Made by a program: the position numbers and the translations under genes
Assembly (NCBI RefSeq): GCF_040802235.1
Contig: NC_133162.1
Coordinates: forward strand, 3,149,001 to 3,213,000
From: Manis javanica
Taxonomy: Eukaryota; Chordata; Mammalia; Pholidota; Manidae
DNA length: 64,000 bases
Direction: 5' to 3'
Part shown: one piece after another, positions 59,451 through 64,000 of the stretch
How positions within the stretch are numbered: position 1 is the stretch's first letter
How the letters are laid out: every line of letters begins with the position of its first letter
Notes under the pieces: generated by a model
The model's database searches: none
What the model was told of the DNA's origin: nothing
Seen by the model: only the letters and a program-made list of their open reading frames with translations

Positions 59451-62400
59451 TCTTTTGAGTGGGCCAGTTTCTTTGGAGAATAATGTCCTAAACTCCTGTT
59501 TGGGGGCTGTAAATTCTAGAAACTGAGAGGAGAAGCAATCTGGGCATCATAGCATTCTGCAGAGACTCTCAGTTAATTTTCTGCTTTTGATAAGATGCCA
59601 CGTCTTTACCCTCAGGTGACCTGGTGTCCTCAAGTCCAGACAGGCTCAGGTTCAGCCTGTCCAGAAGGCTGAACCTCTGACTCTTTTGTTAAGGTGGATG
59701 AGGGGCCGTTTCTGGGCAGCCTGGATTGAGGGAGGGGATGTTAGGGTTCCAGGGCTCCTTCCAGAGCCTTCCCATCATTCCTGCTTTTACAATCATGATC
59801 TATGTTGATGCCTTCAGAGGTAACAAGTGCCTCCAACCCCAAGCCTTTCTGGAACTCTGCAACAGAAATTGTGTGGTTTGTCTTAAGTCAGTAGGTCCCA
59901 GCTACTTGCACTATTCTGAATGTCCACAGTCATCCATCTGCCTTCTATCCCTCAACCTTGATGACTTTTCTTGTTGGCGGTCATCCACTATCCTGTTTTC
60001 TTTGTCCTTCTGAGTTCATGACTTTTTGTAATTCCATTACTGTCATTTTAGTGGTATTTCAGGAAAGGATGGAGAGAAACAAGTGTGTTCAGTCGGCCAT
60101 AGTTAAGTGGCAGTGCATTTTTTACTCTTTATTTTTATTGAAAAAGGATTTTTTTTGTAGTGGTGAAAAATGGTGAAGACAAACTAAATTATTTTAGAAA
60201 TAAGTTAATTATTTTTGCAAGGCAGAGAGAGGATATTATGAGATTCAGTTTTGATTTTGGCTGTTTTCCTTCTTACTGTAGGTAATAGAAATGGGTCTAG
60301 TGGCCAAGAATAGCTAATTGTGGAGAGATTTCTATTTATTGATCGATATCTCCTTGTATAAAATGCCATTTCCACCTGTCCTCATTTGGCTTCATTTTCT
60401 ATTATTGTATCCAGATGGCCCTTGATCATTAAGACTGAATCTCAAAAGGCTAGAGTCATTTAGTCTCAACTCTGACCTAAGCTGTTTTAGTTCACATTTT
60501 CTTTTTAGGACCAGTAATGTGGTTTGGGCCAAATGCTCTCATGGGTTTAGACAGCTCTTTATTTTGGAGTCTTGGAGAACTTGTACATTGTGCAAGCATT
60601 TTTCTGCAGCCTTTCGGTGTGCTCCTTCTGTTTGGGTGATCAACTAGGGACCAGTGGGCAGGGTCCTTCCATGTGCTCACGTTTGTGTACACTCAGGGTT
60701 TCTTGACAAGTAAGACGTTCTCCCTCTGGAGGTGGGTGACCCTCAGCAGCCTGCTCTAACAGCTGTCCTTACAGCAGTACTGGAAAACACACTTTCACTA
60801 AAGCAACATAAAACTTTCCCAGGAGGACTCCGTTTTTTCAAATATGCCATTGTAGGTTAACTTTGTTCTGGCATCTTTTTTATGCAGGGACAGGCTTCTA
60901 TATTCCCTCACAAAGATCCAGCCGTGTAGACGTAAACTAGGGTCCTTCCTTGTAGGACCTAAACATTAGGGGCTTCACAAATTGGATTCTTTGTTTCTAT
61001 AAACTGGTAGCAAGTGAAAGTATCTGTGGGAAAGTGGGTCAAGCCTCATTCTGCCCCCTTACCAGGGGAAGAAGTGCTTCTCTATAAATAGCGTGGATTC
61101 ATCACTGGGCAAACCAGAGGTCACTCATCCTGCAGGAGTCGTTTGCCCCGCCTGTGCCGTGCGAGGCCCGTAGTAGATGCAGGGCTGGTCTCCATAGCAG
61201 AGAGGCGGCTCAATGCACCGGAGCGTGAAGACAGCTGCAGAGAAGGAAAAAGGTAGGGAGACTGTCCTTCATGTTCTTCCTCCTTCCATAATATTAACCA
61301 TAATATAAATGACTTCCCTATCCTCCTGGCACGTGGGAAGGCTCAGCAAGGGACTTGCCACAAAGCATGTAAGCACAATAAAGTCAATGCAAGACACGAC
61401 CGACTTCCTTTTATCAGACAAATGTCAGAAAAGAGGAAGTCGGGATAGATGCGTGCAGCTTCCGTAGCTGACGGGTCTCGGGCATCTCCCGCACGCCGCA
61501 CTCCTGGGCTCTTCTGTCCTTTAGTATTGACCCTGGAGAGGACTGCGCCTCCTGTCCCAGGTGCTCTGCGACATTGCTCGGCCCTCCTCGCTCCTGAGGA
61601 TGCTGGGACCTGCACACTACCCCGGGTCACCCCTTGCTCGCACCCCCACTTCCCCACTTGCCCCGAATCCTCAGGCTCAGCACCCCCTGCCGGCCGTCTC
61701 CCCGCCCTTTGTTTCCCCAGAGGCCTCCCAGCGCAGGATGGGTGCGGAGCTGGCTTTCCTGAAGGTCTGGAGGAAACGCAGATGATAAATCCCTGCAGTC
61801 CAAAGTGCAATTTAATTTAGGCTCAGGGCTACCTCGCTCCGAACGTCCATCCGCCGAGTATGCCTCCCCGCCTGGCCGCTGTGGCACCTGCCGCCATGGG
61901 TGGCGCGCCCTGCTGTGCCACAGCCTCCTCCTCCGGTGACCCTCATCCCCTCCGGCAGGCTGCCTGCCTCCCAGGCTCCTGGGTGCGGTGCCTCCTGGGC
62001 TGGCAGAGCAGATAAGCGCTTTCAATTTTACTCCTTCCTGCCGGAATCCTGACGCCTCCTCTCCCTCAACCCAGTGTCCTAACAAGGTCTTTTTCTCACC
62101 AGTTGCATCATCTGTCCCTAAAATGAGTTTTGCCATGCCCCAGAAATCAGGAGGCGGGCAGGCAATGCTCGCTTTTAACAGAAGTCTTTCCTTCTCACCC
62201 CACTCATTTCCTATAGGGAGAAAAGTGTTTCTGAAATTGTCAGTAACTGCATCTACCGAGTAGGTTCCTCAGTTTACGGCAGTGCTCTCTGCACAGCATG
62301 TTACAGCCCCGCTCTGTGCACCGCTAAGGAGCCCAGAGCCCGTGGTCGAACCTGCCTCCCGGCCCTGACAGAGCAGCCGTGGGCTCCCAGGGAAGCTATA

Positions 62401-62835
62401 GGAAGATGAGGCTTTAACTAAAGCAGCTTTACTTTTGCCTTTTTAAAGACAAGTGTGATGTTATTTTTATTGATTTGGCAACTGGGCAGCCTGTGTTAGG
62501 AAATGACCTTGAAAGGATGTGCTAAGTGGCACGGGTGCTGGGAGGCAGGGGAGAAGCCACCAGCCGCCTGCTGGACCCAGGACGGCGCTCTACTCGCCAA
62601 CGCTGTGGGAGGACAAAGCTTTCCAGGAGCCATGGCGCTGGAGGGAGGGCCCAGGTGTCCCAGTCTGCGCACAGCCACTCCTTTCCGAATGCTTCCCCAG
62701 GCCTGGGCTGCATGGGGTGGGGGCGGGGGGGCTCTTGCACTATTCTCTAGCCCTGGCTGGTCAGGACACGCCTTCTGCTGCCCTGTCCCTCCACAGAAGC
62801 TCCTTCCCCTCAGGGCTGGGAACTTGCTCAGCTCT
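59451..62835. other. no recognised gene
   Basis: AT-rich to 61.1 kb, then GC-richer at 61.1-62.0 kb with scattered CpGs. CTATAAATAG, a MEF2-like or TATA-like site, lies at 61082-61091. Frames of up to 169 codons at 61.3-62.1 kb lie on both strands and have no recognised domain. Confidence 0.35.
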
Positions 62836-62839
62836 GCTC

Positions 62840-63005
62840 CTGAGTTACCCCATTTAATCCTTTCCACAGCCCATCAGATTGGCGCCACTATCATAACACC
62901 CATTTTTACAGATGAGAAAATGCAGGGTAGGCTACTCATCAAGGGCCACACAAACAGTAAATGACAGTCCTGGGATTCCAAGAAGGCTCTGGATATGTGC
63001 CCTAC
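62840..63005 (-). repeat. MIR SINE relic
   Basis: Reverse complement of MIR: 'cccatttaatcctttccaca', 'cccatttttacagatgagaa' and 'gggccacacaaacagtaaat', then 'gggattccaagaaggctct'. Confidence 0.8.
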
Positions 63006-64000
63006 TGGTTTCAAAGCCCTCCCGCATGTGGGAGGATGTCTTGTTTTCTACCCCTGCTAACAAATTCATGATGGACCACGAGGGCTCATAATATCCCACC
63101 GTGTGTCTATTTGTATTCAAACCTGGCTATGTTTATAGTTCGGTTTTATATATGCTCATCTTTGGAAGGACAGATATTAAGAGAAAGAATGTTGCTCCTG
63201 GGACAGCAATAACAGGACAGGAGGTCTAAACCCACCTGATGTAAAGTAGGTGTCCTCGTTATTCTCTTAAAACACTGGCTTCTTCCCTTGCTTTGCACTT
63301 ATTTCAATTTATAAATAGTATCTATTTGCTTGTTTATTTTTTTCTCTGCAGCTTCCAAGAGGATGGGGAGCAGGCCTGTCCCTCCCCACGGCAGGTGCAG
63401 CATATCCGTGACATGGGGCCATTCAGGCTGAGTGAACAAGTGAAGTAGTTTAAAAGACACGCATATTATAATTCATGTATTTCCTTTATCTTGTAATAAG
63501 CCGACTAGGAGTAAAGATGCATCTCCACAGCTCAGAAAGCTTCCCTGCAGTGGTGCCCACCTGGAATGTGGCTGTGCTGCTGTCGAAACTGATTGGTGCT
63601 CATCAAGGTTGCCCAGTCAAAGATGATTCTGGTCCTTGTTTCTTAACATTTTGAAGCAAAAAGTACCTACTGAATTTGAGACTTTTTTTTCATTTACTCT
63701 TTAGACCATTACTGAAGAGCTTTTACTGTGTTTTCATTTTTATTGATGAGGCTTCCCTTAGAGTTAGTCACAGGATGTACTTTTTTATTCCAATGAACTT
63801 TGGAATGAAAACAAATCTATACTCAGTATCAATTAAGCATTAAATCTCTCCACCCAGGGTTCCTAAGCAGAACATAGTTGTATCAGCTGGAAGCAGAAGA
63901 AAGAGATGCTCTTTGAGGAGAAATAAGAAAAAAGTCACAAAAAAATAAAATGTTGAGCAATAGGAGACTTTGGAATACTGATGTATTTTTAACAAGTATG
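63006..64000. other. no recognised feature
   Basis: AT-rich DNA to the end of the window. No gene or repeat is supported. Confidence 0.4.

Overview
This window looks like nuclear DNA from a placental mammal. It has one GC-rich CpG island amid AT-rich, intron-like or intergenic sequence. No complete protein-coding gene is recognisable, and every long open frame examined is explained by GC-rich composition or by a transposon relic. The repeats are the ancient mammalian set: MIR, L2, old L1 (L1M-type), MaLR-type LTRs, MER5A and Tigger. No primate Alu, rodent B1/B2, carnivore tRNA-Lys SINE, ruminant Bov or horse ERE element was seen. One young retroposon with an intact target duplication is present at 58755-59280. 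A SINE-poor laurasiatherian such as a pangolin would fit, but that species guess rests on memory of the repeat and is low confidence.

Layout. 1-5.9 kb: a MIR, one candidate minus-strand exon (864-957), an L1M 3' UTR and a MER5A. 5.9-14.4 kb: two old plus-strand L1 relics, the first with most of ORF2 deleted, followed by a decayed hAT transposase (ZBED/FAM200/Charlie-like). 14.4-25.9 kb: mostly unannotated sequence with one MaLR LTR and one MIR. 25.88-26.62 kb: a CpG island that looks like a bidirectional promoter. It has GC boxes, an inverted CCAAT box, a CRE-like site and three diverged copies of a GC-rich repeat. A good splice donor on the minus strand ends a probable 5' exon at 25917. A short plus-strand ORF with a possible donor starts at 26253. 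26.7-44 kb: LTR, MIR, L2, L1 (minus) and a complete Tigger miniature element. 44-57 kb: AT-rich, gene-desert-like sequence with a second, split CpG-rich segment (47.0-47.8 kb), another LTR and degraded repeats. 57-64 kb: an antisense L1 ORF1 relic split by the young retroposon, then unannotated sequence.

Working model: the region left of 26 kb is probably the first intron of a minus-strand gene that starts in the CpG island, with a possible second exon at 864-957. The region to the right is a plus-strand intron or a gene desert that may hold enhancers. No multi-gene system, operon, CRISPR array or new pathway is visible. The most notable items are the young retroposon with its internal 19-bp repeats, the repeat-built promoter and the split CpG-rich block.
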